A stretch of 64,000 nucleotides of DNA from NCBI RefSeq assembly GCF_010730955.1, contig NZ_AP022577.1, positions 5,022,001 to 5,086,000 of the forward strand, in the 5' to 3' direction. This DNA is from Mycolicibacterium aubagnense (GTDB lineage Bacteria; Actinomycetota; Actinomycetes; Mycobacteriales; Mycobacteriaceae). The notes under the pieces were generated by a model. The model saw nothing but the letters and a program-made list of their open reading frames with translations, did no database searches and was not told the origin of the DNA. Below are positions 1 through 10,089 of this stretch, in pieces (the first letter of the stretch is position 1; each line of letters starts with the position of its first letter). The translations under genes and the position numbers were made by a program.

Positions 1-1103
1 TCAGCACCGACGAGTTCCTGAGCACCTATGTCGAACGCGCCAAGACCGCGCTGAAGATCAGTTACCGCGACATGCCCTGGTTCGAGGAGACGCCGTGCTT
101 CCAGTACGCCCGCGTCGGCCGCAAGTATGCGGCGGCCGCCGGCTACAAGGTCGACTACAACGGCAGCTCCTACTCCTTCGACTACCTGGTCAAAGAGGCC
201 GCCGGCCAGGTGCCGCAGTCCTCGCTGGCCTTCGAGCAGCAGTTCGGCAACAACTACGGCCGGTTCGGCAGCGTCGACCAGACCTACCTCGCCGAAGCTC
301 TCAAGACCGGCCACGTCACGCTGCGCCCGCTGACCGAGGTGACCTCGATCCGCCAGGACCGCTCGGGCGAGTTCGTGGTGTCCACCCGCGAGATCGATCG
401 CTGGGGCAAGGAACTGTCCAAGACCGAATTCGGTTGTGACCAGCTGTATCTGGCGGCCGGCGTGCTCGGCACCACCAAGCTGCTGCTGAAGGCACGGGAG
501 ACCGGTGGCCTGGCCCATCTGAACGATCAGATCGGCAAGGGATACGGCAACAACGGTGACGTGATGGTCGGACACAACCTGGCCAAGAGTGATCCGGCCG
601 GCACCACGCAGTCTCTCATGGGCATCATCAACATCGACGGTCGCGACGACCCGGACAACCCGGTGTACGCCAGCATGTTCTCCATGCCGCTGCCGGTGGA
701 GACCTACCTGCTGGGCTACTACGTCATGGTGGACACCGGCGACCGGGCCGACATCACCTATGACCGCCAGTCCGATACCGCGACCATCCAATGGACCGAC
801 GCCTTCGCCGCGAACAACGAGGCCAGGGCGAGGCAGGTGTTCGACAAGATCCTGCACGCCAACAAGGTCGACTACCGCGATGACTTGTTCAGCGGAAAGG
901 TGTTCGCGCCCAACACTGTTCACCCGCTGGGCGGATGCGTGCGGGGCAAGGCCACCGACGCCTTCGGGCGCGTGAACGGCCACCGCAACCTGTTCGTCAA
1001 CGATGCGTCCCTGATGCCCGGGCACCTCGGCTGCAATCCCTACATGGCCATCACCGCGCTCGCCGAGCGCAACATCGAGGGCATCCTGCAGGGCCGCACC
1101 TAG
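1..1103 (+). CDS. GMC-family flavin oxidoreductase, cholesterol-oxidase-like, C-terminal part (5' end outside window)
   Basis: The reading frame is open from the first full codon at base 3, so the N-terminal FAD-binding Rossmann region lies outside the window; about 366 residues are visible. Near the C-terminus it carries HPLGGC followed by the GMC-type end NLFVNDASLMPGHLGCNPY, the FAD-contacting and catalytic-His region of GMC oxidoreductases, in the form typical of bacterial cholesterol oxidases (ChoD-like). An upstream segment (LYLAAGVLGTTKLLL) matches the family's second FAD-contact segment. Cholesterol or another sterol/alcohol is the family-based substrate guess; the sequence alone does not fix it. 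It converges with pepN, with about 35 bp between them. Confidence 0.85.
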   Translation, partial: STDEFLSTYVERAKTALKISYRDMPWFEETPCFQYARVGRKYAAAAGYKVDYNGSSYSFDYLVKEAAGQVPQSSLAFEQQFGNNYGRFGSVDQTYLAEALKTGHVTLRPLTEVTSIRQDRSGEFVVSTREIDRWGKELSKTEFGCDQLYLAAGVLGTTKLLLKARETGGLAHLNDQIGKGYGNNGDVMVGHNLAKSDPAGTTQSLMGIINIDGRDDPDNPVYASMFSMPLPVETYLLGYYVMVDTGDRADITYDRQSDTATIQWTDAFAANNEARARQVFDKILHANKVDYRDDLFSGKVFAPNTVHPLGGCVRGKATDAFGRVNGHRNLFVNDASLMPGHLGCNPYMAITALAERNIEGILQGRT

Positions 1104-1137
1104 GCCGGAGTCGGCCAGGTGCGGCCCCGCAGTCGCG

Positions 1138-3741
<2,604 letters not shown>

Positions 3742-3747
3742 GTCACC

Positions 3748-3753
3748 AACTTA
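3748..3753 (-). promoter_or_regulatory. -10 box of pepN (leaderless)
   Basis: TAAGTT on the minus strand, six bases before the GTG start. It matches TANNNT at leaderless spacing. Confidence 0.55.
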
Positions 3754-3859
3754 GGGGACAACCGGTGGCCATGACCGGGAACATAGGGACGCCGGGCATA
3801 GTTGTCGAGAACAGGGTTCTATACCGACCGCACGAAACCGACCGCACGAAGGAAGACGA

Positions 3860-4480
3860 ATGGCCGACTCTGCCGCTACCAAGGATGTCGCAGGTTTCTG
3901 GTTCGATCCGTTGTGCCCGTGGGCCTGGATCACGTCCCGGTGGATCCTCGAGGTCGCGCAGGTCCGCGATGTCGACGTGCAGTTCCATGTCATGAGCCTG
4001 GCGGTGCTGAACGAGGGCAGGGACCTGCCGGAGCACTACCAGGAGTTGATGAAGAACGCCTGGGGTCCGGTCCGCGTCGCGATCGCCGCCGAAGAGGCCG
4101 TCGGATCCGAGGTACTCGCGCCGCTGTACACCGCGATGGGCACCCGGATTCACAACCAGGGCAACAAGAACCTTGCGGAAGTCATCGCCGAGTCCCTCGA
4201 AGAGCTGGGCCTGCCCGCCGAACTGGCGGAGGCCGCCACCAGCGAGAAGTTCGACGAGGCGCTGCGCAAGAGCCACCACGCCGGCATGGACGCCGTCGGC
4301 CCCGATGTGGGCACCCCGACAATCCACGTCAACGGGGTCGCGTTCTTCGGTCCGGTGCTGTCGCGCATCCCGCGCGGTGAAGAAGCCGGAAAGCTGTGGG
4401 ACGCGTCCGTGATTTTCGCTTCCTACCCGCACTTCTGGGAGCTCAAGCGCTCCCGCAGCGAGGCTCCCGAGTTCGACTGA
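3860..4480 (+). CDS. DsbA-family thioredoxin-fold protein, Rv2466c-like mycothiol-dependent reductase, single-Cys variant
   Basis: 206 residues, closely resembling Rv2466c of M. tuberculosis, a cytosolic mycothiol-dependent disulfide/nitro-reductase with a thioredoxin fold and helical insert. The active-site segment reads [13 protein letters not shown]: Cys19 is present, but residue 22, a Cys in Rv2466c (CPWC), is Ala (codon gcc at 3923). The cis-Pro loop GTPTIHVNG is intact. ATG with upstream GGAAG fits the start, and no signal peptide is present. With one Cys it could still work by a monothiol mechanism with mycothiol, but not by an intramolecular disulfide. It sits divergently from pepN as in M. 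tuberculosis. Confidence 0.9.
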   Translation: MADSAATKDVAGFWFDPLCPWAWITSRWILEVAQVRDVDVQFHVMSLAVLNEGRDLPEHYQELMKNAWGPVRVAIAAEEAVGSEVLAPLYTAMGTRIHNQGNKNLAEVIAESLEELGLPAELAEAATSEKFDEALRKSHHAGMDAVGPDVGTPTIHVNGVAFFGPVLSRIPRGEEAGKLWDASVIFASYPHFWELKRSRSEAPEFD

Positions 4481-4662
4481 GCACAATCCGCCGCTAGTCA
4501 CGCTCGCCTGGGTCGGCACAGGTAATCTCGTCGGCGTTCCGCAAGGAACGTCTGGCCGCCATTACGGTGGTCAGACACAGCCGAAACATGAGCCACAACG
4601 ATGCAACTGGTGGGGAGCGACGTGCCGACGGACAGTTTCGTCCTTCGACGTGCGGGTTTGAG

Positions 4663-4668
4663 TAGGAT
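4663..4668 (+). promoter_or_regulatory. -10 box of the kinase gene (leaderless)
   Basis: TAGGAT ends six bases before the ATG at 4675, and no convincing ribosome binding site is present. Confidence 0.6.
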
Positions 4669-4674
4669 GCGCTG

Positions 4675-6915
4675 ATGTCGCTGGAGACGGGCGCAACCTT
4701 CGCCGGGTACACCGTGCGCCGGTTGCTGGGCTCAGGGGGAATGGGCGATGTGTACCTCGTCCAGCACCCCCGGCTGCCCCGCCTCGACGCCATGAAGGTG
4801 CTGCGGGAAACCGCCTCCGCCAACGACGAATTCCGTATCCGGTTCGAGCGCGAAGCGAACATCGCCGCTGGTCTGTGGCATCCGCACATCGTCGGCCTGC
4901 ACGACCGCGGTGAGTTCGAGGGCCGGCTGTGGATCAGCATGGACTACGTCGACGGCACCGACGCCGCGCAGCTGGTCAAGTACGAGTACCCGAACGGGCT
5001 GCCGCTGGAGCTGGTGGTCGACATCGTCAAAGCCATGAGCTCGGCCCTGGACTACGCGCACCAGCGTGGATTGCTGCACCGCGACATCAAGCCCGCCAAC
5101 ATCCTGCTCAGCAACATCGACAGCGATGAGCGACGAATCCTGCTGAGCGACTTCGGCATCGCCCGCCAGATCGGTGAGGTGACGGGGCTGACGTCGGCGA
5201 ACCTGGCGATCGGCACCGTCTCCTACTCGGCTCCCGAGCAGCTGATGGGCGGCGAGATCGACGGCCGCGCCGACCAGTACGCGCTGGCCGCGACCGCCTA
5301 CCGGTTGCTCACCGGGCAGACGCCATACCAGGACACCAATCAGATCGCGGTGATCAGTCAGCACCTCAGCGCGACGCCGCCCAAGGCCAGCGACCTCAAG
5401 CCGTGGCTCGAGCCGCTGAACGACGTGCTGATCAAGGCCATGGGCAAGTCGCCCGATGACCGCTTCGATTCCTGCACCAAGTTCGCGCGGGCCTTCGAGC
5501 GGCAGGCCGAACTGGTCACCGAGTCACCGACGCTGAACCTGCGCACTGCCGAACTGCGGCTGCCGACGGTCACTCTGGTGCCCGAGCCGCCTGCCGCCGA
5601 GGCACCGTCCGCTCCCGAGGCACCGTCCGCTCCTGAGGTGACGCCGCCGCCGGTTGTGCAGGAGGTGACGCCGCCGCCGGTCGCCCCGGTGGTCAGCCCC
5701 GAACCGGAGCCCGAGCCGGTTGTCCAGCAGCCGGTGGCGCCGGAGCCCGTCGTGCCGGCTCCGGCCCCGGAACCGCCTGCGCCACCCGTGCCGCCCGTGC
5801 CGTCCGAGCCGCAGGCGACGCCCGAGCGGGTGTCGGAACCGACGCCGATTCCCGCATCGGTTCGGCCCGAGCCGATGCGGCCGCCGATCCCGCCGCCACC
5901 CGGTCCCGCCGGTCCGCCGCCTGCGGCGAAACCCTTTCGGCCGGAACCTGATTCGTCACCGTCGGCGCCGCCGTATCGGCAGCCGTTGCCTACGTCTCCG
6001 CCGCCGCGGCGGCCCGTCCGCCCGACTCATGAGACGGTGTCGCCGACAGTGGTGCTGCCGGTCGTCCCGGCCGATCCCGCGGCGCGCGCCGCGCCCGGCA
6101 TGGGGCGTCCGGGCGGACCACCGACGTCGTACTCGCAACTCGCGGCCGACATCGGCAAGACGCAACCGGGCCGGGGCCAGTCATCGGGCGGCAAGTCGAC
6201 CAAGATCTGGGTGATCAGTGGCGCCATTGCCGCTGTCGTGGTCGTGCTGATCGCCGTCGTCCTCCTGAATTCCGGTGATGACTCGAGTGGTGGCTCGGGT
6301 GCGTCGGGGACCAGCAGCCAGAGCTCCGGAGCGGACAAGCCGTCGTCGTCGCACAAGCCGGCACCGCCGGTGCTGGTCGGCACACCCGGTAACTACCAGA
6401 CCATCGCGACCTACCTGAAGAGCAACAACATTCAGGAGTCGCTGGTCCACCGCAACGAGCCCGGTGTACCGGTGGTGACGATGCCGATGCCCCCGGGTTG
6501 GGTCGACGCCGGACCGCAGACGCCGGCCTTCGCCTACGAGTCGATCGTCTACAACGGCCCGAGTGCCGGCAATTACCGGCCCAGCGCCACGGCTTTGATC
6601 TCGCGGCTCGGCCCGAATGCCGATGCGCAGAAGATTCTCGACTTCGCGCCGGGTGAGCTGAACAACCTGCCGGGGTTCACCGCCACCGACACCGGCACGC
6701 CGGGCACGGTCGACGGCCACAAGTCGTTCCAGATCGCCGGTTCCTGGAACTCCAACGGGGTCACCAAGCTCATCACCCAGAACACCGTCGTCATCCAGGA
6801 CGGGACGGGGCTGTACGTGATGCAGATCAACATCGACGGTGTCGCCGACCAGGCCGAGATCATCAAGCAGATCACCGAGGCCATCGACCGCGACACGAAG
6901 ATCGCCGCCGGCTGA
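4675..6915 (+). CDS. PknF-like membrane Ser/Thr protein kinase with extracellular LpqN/MTC28-like domain
   Basis: 746 residues. Residues 1 to about 275 form a Hanks-type kinase: glycine loop [10 protein letters not shown] (about 18-27), Lys41 in MKVL, catalytic HRDIKPAN (about 135), DFGIA (about 159) and APEQ. The N-terminus is most like PknF/PknE. A long Pro/Glu-rich linker (about 300-505) includes an exact 18-bp tandem duplication near 5600-5634. A single membrane helix follows (about 510-531, [19 protein letters not shown]), then a Ser/Gly spacer. The outside domain (about 572-746: [59 protein letters not shown]) matches the LpqN/LpqT/MTC28 lipoprotein family. I know of no kinase at this position in M. 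tuberculosis. The ligand is unknown. Confidence 0.93.
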   Translation: MSLETGATFAGYTVRRLLGSGGMGDVYLVQHPRLPRLDAMKVLRETASANDEFRIRFEREANIAAGLWHPHIVGLHDRGEFEGRLWISMDYVDGTDAAQLVKYEYPNGLPLELVVDIVKAMSSALDYAHQRGLLHRDIKPANILLSNIDSDERRILLSDFGIARQIGEVTGLTSANLAIGTVSYSAPEQLMGGEIDGRADQYALAATAYRLLTGQTPYQDTNQIAVISQHLSATPPKASDLKPWLEPLNDVLIKAMGKSPDDRFDSCTKFARAFERQAELVTESPTLNLRTAELRLPTVTLVPEPPAAEAPSAPEAPSAPEVTPPPVVQEVTPPPVAPVVSPEPEPEPVVQQPVAPEPVVPAPAPEPPAPPVPPVPSEPQATPERVSEPTPIPASVRPEPMRPPIPPPPGPAGPPPAAKPFRPEPDSSPSAPPYRQPLPTSPPPRRPVRPTHETVSPTVVLPVVPADPAARAAPGMGRPGGPPTSYSQLAADIGKTQPGRGQSSGGKSTKIWVISGAIAAVVVVLIAVVLLNSGDDSSGGSGASGTSSQSSGADKPSSSHKPAPPVLVGTPGNYQTIATYLKSNNIQESLVHRNEPGVPVVTMPMPPGWVDAGPQTPAFAYESIVYNGPSAGNYRPSATALISRLGPNADAQKILDFAPGELNNLPGFTATDTGTPGTVDGHKSFQIAGSWNSNGVTKLITQNTVVIQDGTGLYVMQINIDGVADQAEIIKQITEAIDRDTKIAAG

Positions 6916-6974
6916 GCCGGCGAGGGTGTCGGGCCGGCTGAGCCGGCTGATTCTGCCGGGGGCTCCCGTTCTGC

Positions 6975-6980
6975 CAGAAT
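6975..6980 (+). promoter_or_regulatory. -10-like box of rpiB (leaderless)
   Basis: CAGAAT ends seven bases before ATG 6988. It keeps the conserved A and T of the -10 box and supports that ATG over the one at 6979. Confidence 0.45.
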
Positions 6981-6987
6981 GTGCGGC

Positions 6988-7467
6988 ATGCGCGTATACC
7001 TCGGAGCCGACCACGCCGGATACGAACTCAAGCAGGCCCTGCTGGACCACCTCACCGCCGCCGGCCACGAGGCCGTCGACTGCGGTGCCTTCGCCTACGA
7101 CGCGGAGGACGACTACCCGGCGTTCTGCATCGCCGCCGCGAAGCGCACCGTCGATGACCCGGGCAGCCTGGGCATCGTCATCGGCGGCTCGGGTAACGGC
7201 GAGCAGATCGCGGCCAACAAGGTGCCGGGTGTGCGCTGTGCGCTGGCCTGGAGCGTCGAGACGGCGCAGCTGGCGCGGGAGCACAACAACGCGCAGGTGA
7301 TGGGTATCGGCGGCCGCATGCACAGCACCGAGGAGGCCTTCGCCATTGTCGACGCCTTCCTGGCTGCCGAATGGTCGCAGGCCGAGCGGCATCAGCGCCG
7401 GATCGACATCCTGGCCGAGTACGAGAAGACGCATGTCGCGCCGGCAGTCCCGGGCGCCCAAGCCTGA
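6988..7467 (+). CDS. rpiB: Ribose-5-phosphate isomerase B
   Basis: 159 residues (162 if the in-frame ATG at 6979 is used). It begins MRVYLGADHAGYELK and contains GGSGNGEQIAANK and AREHNNAQVMGIGGRM, the RpiB/LacAB signature. It interconverts ribose-5-phosphate and ribulose-5-phosphate in the pentose phosphate pathway. As in mycobacterial RpiB, the GGSGNG loop has Ser where enteric enzymes have the catalytic Cys. I prefer ATG 6988 because a -10-like box ends seven bases upstream and 6979 has no ribosome binding site. nei2 follows 16 bp downstream, the same pair as Rv2465c-Rv2464c. Confidence 0.96.
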   Translation: MRVYLGADHAGYELKQALLDHLTAAGHEAVDCGAFAYDAEDDYPAFCIAAAKRTVDDPGSLGIVIGGSGNGEQIAANKVPGVRCALAWSVETAQLAREHNNAQVMGIGGRMHSTEEAFAIVDAFLAAEWSQAERHQRRIDILAEYEKTHVAPAVPGAQA

Positions 7468-7483
7468 TCTCGAGGCCTGACCC

Positions 7484-8278
7484 GTGCCGGAGGGGCATAC
7501 CCTGCACCGGTTGGCCCGTCTGCACCAGCAGCGTTTCGGACGGGCGCCGGTGACAGTCAGCAGTCCGCAGGGGCGGTTCGCCGTCGCCGCCGCCGTGGTT
7601 GATGGCCGGGTGTTGCGTAAGGCCGACGCCTGGGGCAAGCATCTGTTCCACCACTACGACGGCGGTGCGGTGGTGCACATCCACCTCGGCCTGTACGGCA
7701 CGTTCACCGAACAGCCGCTGCCGATGACCGCACCCGTCGGTCAGGTGCGGATGCGCATGCTCGGGGCCGAATTCGGGACCGATCTGCGCGGCCCGACTGT
7801 TTGCGAGCTGATCGACGAGTCCGGAGTCGATGACGTCGTGGCCCGGCTCGGTGCCGACCCGCTGCGACGCGATGCCGACCCAGGATTGGCCTGGGCGCGA
7901 ATCGGCAAGTCTCGCAGGTTAATCGGTTCGATGCTGATGGATCAGACGGTGATCGCCGGTGTCGGCAACGTGTACCGCAGCGAGCTGCTGTACCGCCACG
8001 GGATCGATCCGCACCGGCCGGGTGTGCAGCTCACCGAGTCCGAATTCGCCGCACTGTGGACCGACCTTGTCGCGCTGATGAAGGTCGGGGTCCGTCGCGG
8101 CAAGATCGTCGTGGTGCGTCCGGAAGACGACCACGGCGCGCCGTCCTACGTCCCGGACCGGCCGCGGACCTATGTGTACCGACGCGCGGGGGAGGCGTGC
8201 CGCAGGTGCGGCGCCACCGTCCGTACCGAGGTGATGGAGGGACGAAACCTGTTCTGGTGCCCCGAGTGCCAGGTGTGA
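7484..8278 (+). CDS. nei2: Fpg/Nei-family DNA glycosylase (endonuclease VIII, Nei2-like)
   Basis: 264 residues, very close to M. tuberculosis Nei2 (Rv2464c). It starts with GTG and the N-terminus is MPEGHTLHRLARLH. After Met removal, Pro is the Schiff-base nucleophile and the following Glu is catalytic. A helix-two-turn-helix follows (MDQTVIAGVGNVYRSELL), and a C-terminal zinc finger has four Cys (CRRCG...CPEC). The family excises oxidised pyrimidines and cleaves the strand by beta/delta elimination. It lies 16 bp behind rpiB, probably in the same transcript. Confidence 0.95.
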   Translation: MPEGHTLHRLARLHQQRFGRAPVTVSSPQGRFAVAAAVVDGRVLRKADAWGKHLFHHYDGGAVVHIHLGLYGTFTEQPLPMTAPVGQVRMRMLGAEFGTDLRGPTVCELIDESGVDDVVARLGADPLRRDADPGLAWARIGKSRRLIGSMLMDQTVIAGVGNVYRSELLYRHGIDPHRPGVQLTESEFAALWTDLVALMKVGVRRGKIVVVRPEDDHGAPSYVPDRPRTYVYRRAGEACRRCGATVRTEVMEGRNLFWCPECQV

Positions 8279-8291
8279 CGGGGTCGGACGG

Positions 8292-9143
8292 CTAGTTGCC
8301 GCCACCTCCGCAGCCGCCACCGCAACCACCGCCACCACAGCTGCTCCCGCCACCACAGCTGCTTCCGCCACCGCAATTGCTTCCGCCTCCGCAGTTGCTG
8401 CTGCCGGAATCCCCACTGCTGTTGCTGCCGGCGTCCCAGCCGTTGTTGCCGGAGTCGGCGAACTGGCTCTGGTCGAGGCCCTGCTGATAGCCCTGGTCGA
8501 ATCCCGAGCCGTATCCCGACTCGAAACCCTGTGCGCCGTAATTGACTCCGTGCATGCCGTCGAACAGCGCGTCGAACAGCAGCACCGAGCCGACGCCCCA
8601 CGCGCCGGCCACCAACGCCGGCTTCCACCACGGCTCGGAGTACCAGCCCGCGGGCACCGGGCGACCGGCCACCTGACCGCCGGGGTAGTAGTTCGGTGTT
8701 GCGGCCGTCGGCCCCGGTGAGGCCTGAATCTGCCTGCCGTCGAACTGGATTCGGCGGTCTTCGGTGACCTCGCCCGCCCCGCGCTGACCGGCCAGGGCCT
8801 GCAGCGGCGGACCCGGATCGATGCCCATGGCGGTGCGCGCGGCCCGCACGTAGTACAGCCCTTCGAGCGCGCTCTGCTTGGCGAATGCCGCCTGCTGGGC
8901 GGTGGTGGCCTGTTCGATCTGCGACGCGGCGGCGTTGTAGCGCTCGGACGCGTCGGCCAGGGCCTGGCGCGAGGCATCGTCGGTGCCGGTCAAGTTGAAC
9001 ACCTGGCCGCCGAGCATCTCGATGACGCGCCGGGCATCGGCTTTCGCGTTGGCCAGGGCAGCGGCCTTGCCGGCCTTGCTCTGCCTGGTGAACAGGAAGA
9101 ATCCGATGGCCGCGATGACGATCAGGATGAGCAGGAACTCCAT
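8292..9143 (-). CDS. Small membrane-anchored protein with Gly-Cys-rich tail (DUF1542-like annotation in mycobacteria)
   Basis: 283 residues. One N-terminal membrane helix (MEFLLILIVIAAIGFFLF) is followed by an Ala-rich, charged, probably coiled-coil segment (about 25-130) and a second short hydrophobic segment near 170-190 (PALVAGAWGVGSVLLFDALF). A Gly/Gln/Asp-rich region leads to a tail of repeated CGGG units with six Cys in the last 35 residues. The N-terminal half resembles mycobacterial proteins labelled DUF1542; function is unknown. The Cys-Gly tail could bind metal or form disulfides, but that is inference. ATG has a TAAGCT -10 box six bases upstream (leaderless). It is divergent from the NAD salvage operon across a large palindrome. 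Confidence 0.8.
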   Translation of the reverse strand: MEFLLILIVIAAIGFFLFTRQSKAGKAAALANAKADARRVIEMLGGQVFNLTGTDDASRQALADASERYNAAASQIEQATTAQQAAFAKQSALEGLYYVRAARTAMGIDPGPPLQALAGQRGAGEVTEDRRIQFDGRQIQASPGPTAATPNYYPGGQVAGRPVPAGWYSEPWWKPALVAGAWGVGSVLLFDALFDGMHGVNYGAQGFESGYGSGFDQGYQQGLDQSQFADSGNNGWDAGSNSSGDSGSSNCGGGSNCGGGSSCGGGSSCGGGGCGGGCGGGGN

Positions 9144-9149
9144 GCAGGC

Positions 9150-9155
9150 AGCTTA
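9150..9155 (-). promoter_or_regulatory. -10 box of the Gly-Cys tail protein gene
   Basis: TAAGCT on the minus strand, six bases before its ATG. Its -35 region would fall inside the 9168-9207 palindrome. Confidence 0.55.
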
Positions 9156-9167
9156 CCGATGACCACC

Positions 9168-9207
9168 CGGTAATAGATATGGACATTATTGTCCATATCT
9201 ATTACCG
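9168..9207. promoter_or_regulatory. 40-bp palindrome, probable NrtR-type operator shared by divergent promoters
   Basis: Two perfect 18-base arms (CGGTAATAGATATGGACA at 9168-9185 and its reverse complement at 9190-9207) are separated by TTAT. The right arm overlaps the -10 box of the PRPP synthetase-like gene (9203-9208), and the left arm overlaps the -35 region of the opposite gene. The operon it precedes encodes a Nudix/NrtR-like regulator, and NrtR proteins bind palindromes in front of NAD salvage genes, so autoregulation is likely. The regulator assignment is inference. Confidence 0.7.
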
Positions 9208-9208
9208 T
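9203..9208 (+). promoter_or_regulatory. -10 box of the PRPP synthetase-like gene (leaderless)
   Basis: TACCGT ends seven bases before ATG 9216 and overlaps the end of the large palindrome, so a bound repressor would block it. Confidence 0.55.
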
Positions 9209-9215
9209 TGTCGCC

Positions 9216-10067
9216 ATGAACCTGACATTCCACGTCTTCGACATCGAACGCGGTGTGTTGTCGACCGCACCCGGAATCGTCACCAGCTACCCGGGTGGCG
9301 ACACCGCGGTCCGTGACCTGGAACCGCTCGGTGCGGGATTCCGCCCGGTCGCCTGGAGTCGTTGCGGCGCCATCGATTACGCCGCTGTCGGGCAGTGGGC
9401 GGCATTTCACCGGAACCAATCGCCCGCCGCGGCCGCCCCGGTATTGGTGGCGCCGTACCTGCCGTCGGCCCGCGGTGATCACGACGCGACCGACGACGCT
9501 CGCGTCGCCGCCCGGCTCACCGCCGCCACCGGCGTCGCGCAGATTGTGACGGTTGACCCGCACTCGCCGGTGTGGGTCGACGAAGTCCGGCGTGGGGGAG
9601 TCGCGGTCAGCGTCATCGAAGCCGTGGACCTGGTCGGGTGCGGGGCGGCCCACCACCCGGGCTGGGCGGGGGTCGTCGCACCCGACAAGGGGGCCCGCGA
9701 CCGTGCCGGGCGCGTGGCATCGCGGCTCGGTGTGCCGCTGTATGTCGCTGGAAAGCAACGGAATCCGGCCAACGGCAAGCTGTCGGGATTCGTCGCTCCC
9801 GACGGACTGCCGGACGAGGGCCGGCTGCTCGTGATCGACGACATCTGCGACGGCGGCGGCACCTTCGCCGGTTTGGCCGATGCCATCCGCTGGACCAAAC
9901 CCCGGCTGGCGCTGCACCTGTGGGTCAGCCACGGCTGCTTCACCGGACGCTGGCGGGACAACCTCGCCGGCTACGCCTCGATCACCAGTACCGACTCGCG
10001 CGCCACTCCCGACGGCGTACACGTCCAACCGCTGGAACCGTTCATCGTCCGCACCCTGGCAATCTGA
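9216..10067 (+). CDS. Phosphoribosylpyrophosphate synthetase-like protein of an NAD salvage operon
   Basis: 283 residues from ATG 9216, somewhat shorter than housekeeping Prs (about 310-326). It keeps the C-terminal PRPP-binding loop LLVIDDICDGGGTFAGLADAI and the ribose-5-phosphate/flexible-loop region VVAPDKGARDRA. It should make, or at least bind, PRPP, the co-substrate of the next gene, nicotinamide phosphoribosyltransferase. An upstream in-frame TTG at 9189 lies inside the palindrome; ATG 9216 fits the -10 box seven bases before it. This prs-like/nadV pairing is a recurrent NAD salvage arrangement in bacteria. The housekeeping prs must be elsewhere. Confidence 0.88.
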   Translation: MNLTFHVFDIERGVLSTAPGIVTSYPGGDTAVRDLEPLGAGFRPVAWSRCGAIDYAAVGQWAAFHRNQSPAAAAPVLVAPYLPSARGDHDATDDARVAARLTAATGVAQIVTVDPHSPVWVDEVRRGGVAVSVIEAVDLVGCGAAHHPGWAGVVAPDKGARDRAGRVASRLGVPLYVAGKQRNPANGKLSGFVAPDGLPDEGRLLVIDDICDGGGTFAGLADAIRWTKPRLALHLWVSHGCFTGRWRDNLAGYASITSTDSRATPDGVHVQPLEPFIVRTLAI

Positions 10068-10089
10068 TCTGACGACAAGGACTAACACC

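Noticed and set aside
5599..5680. Short direct repeats as a possible CRISPR or mobile element
   Set aside because: They are in-frame tandem duplications within the kinase's Pro/Glu linker codons, with no spacers.
8296..8410. Regular CCACC/GCCACC repeats as a DNA repeat array
   Set aside because: Explained by the Cys-Gly-rich coding tail on the minus strand.
9189..9215. TTG 9189 as start of the PRPP synthetase-like gene
   Set aside because: It lies inside the operator palindrome and upstream of the inferred transcription start; ATG 9216 fits the -10 spacing.
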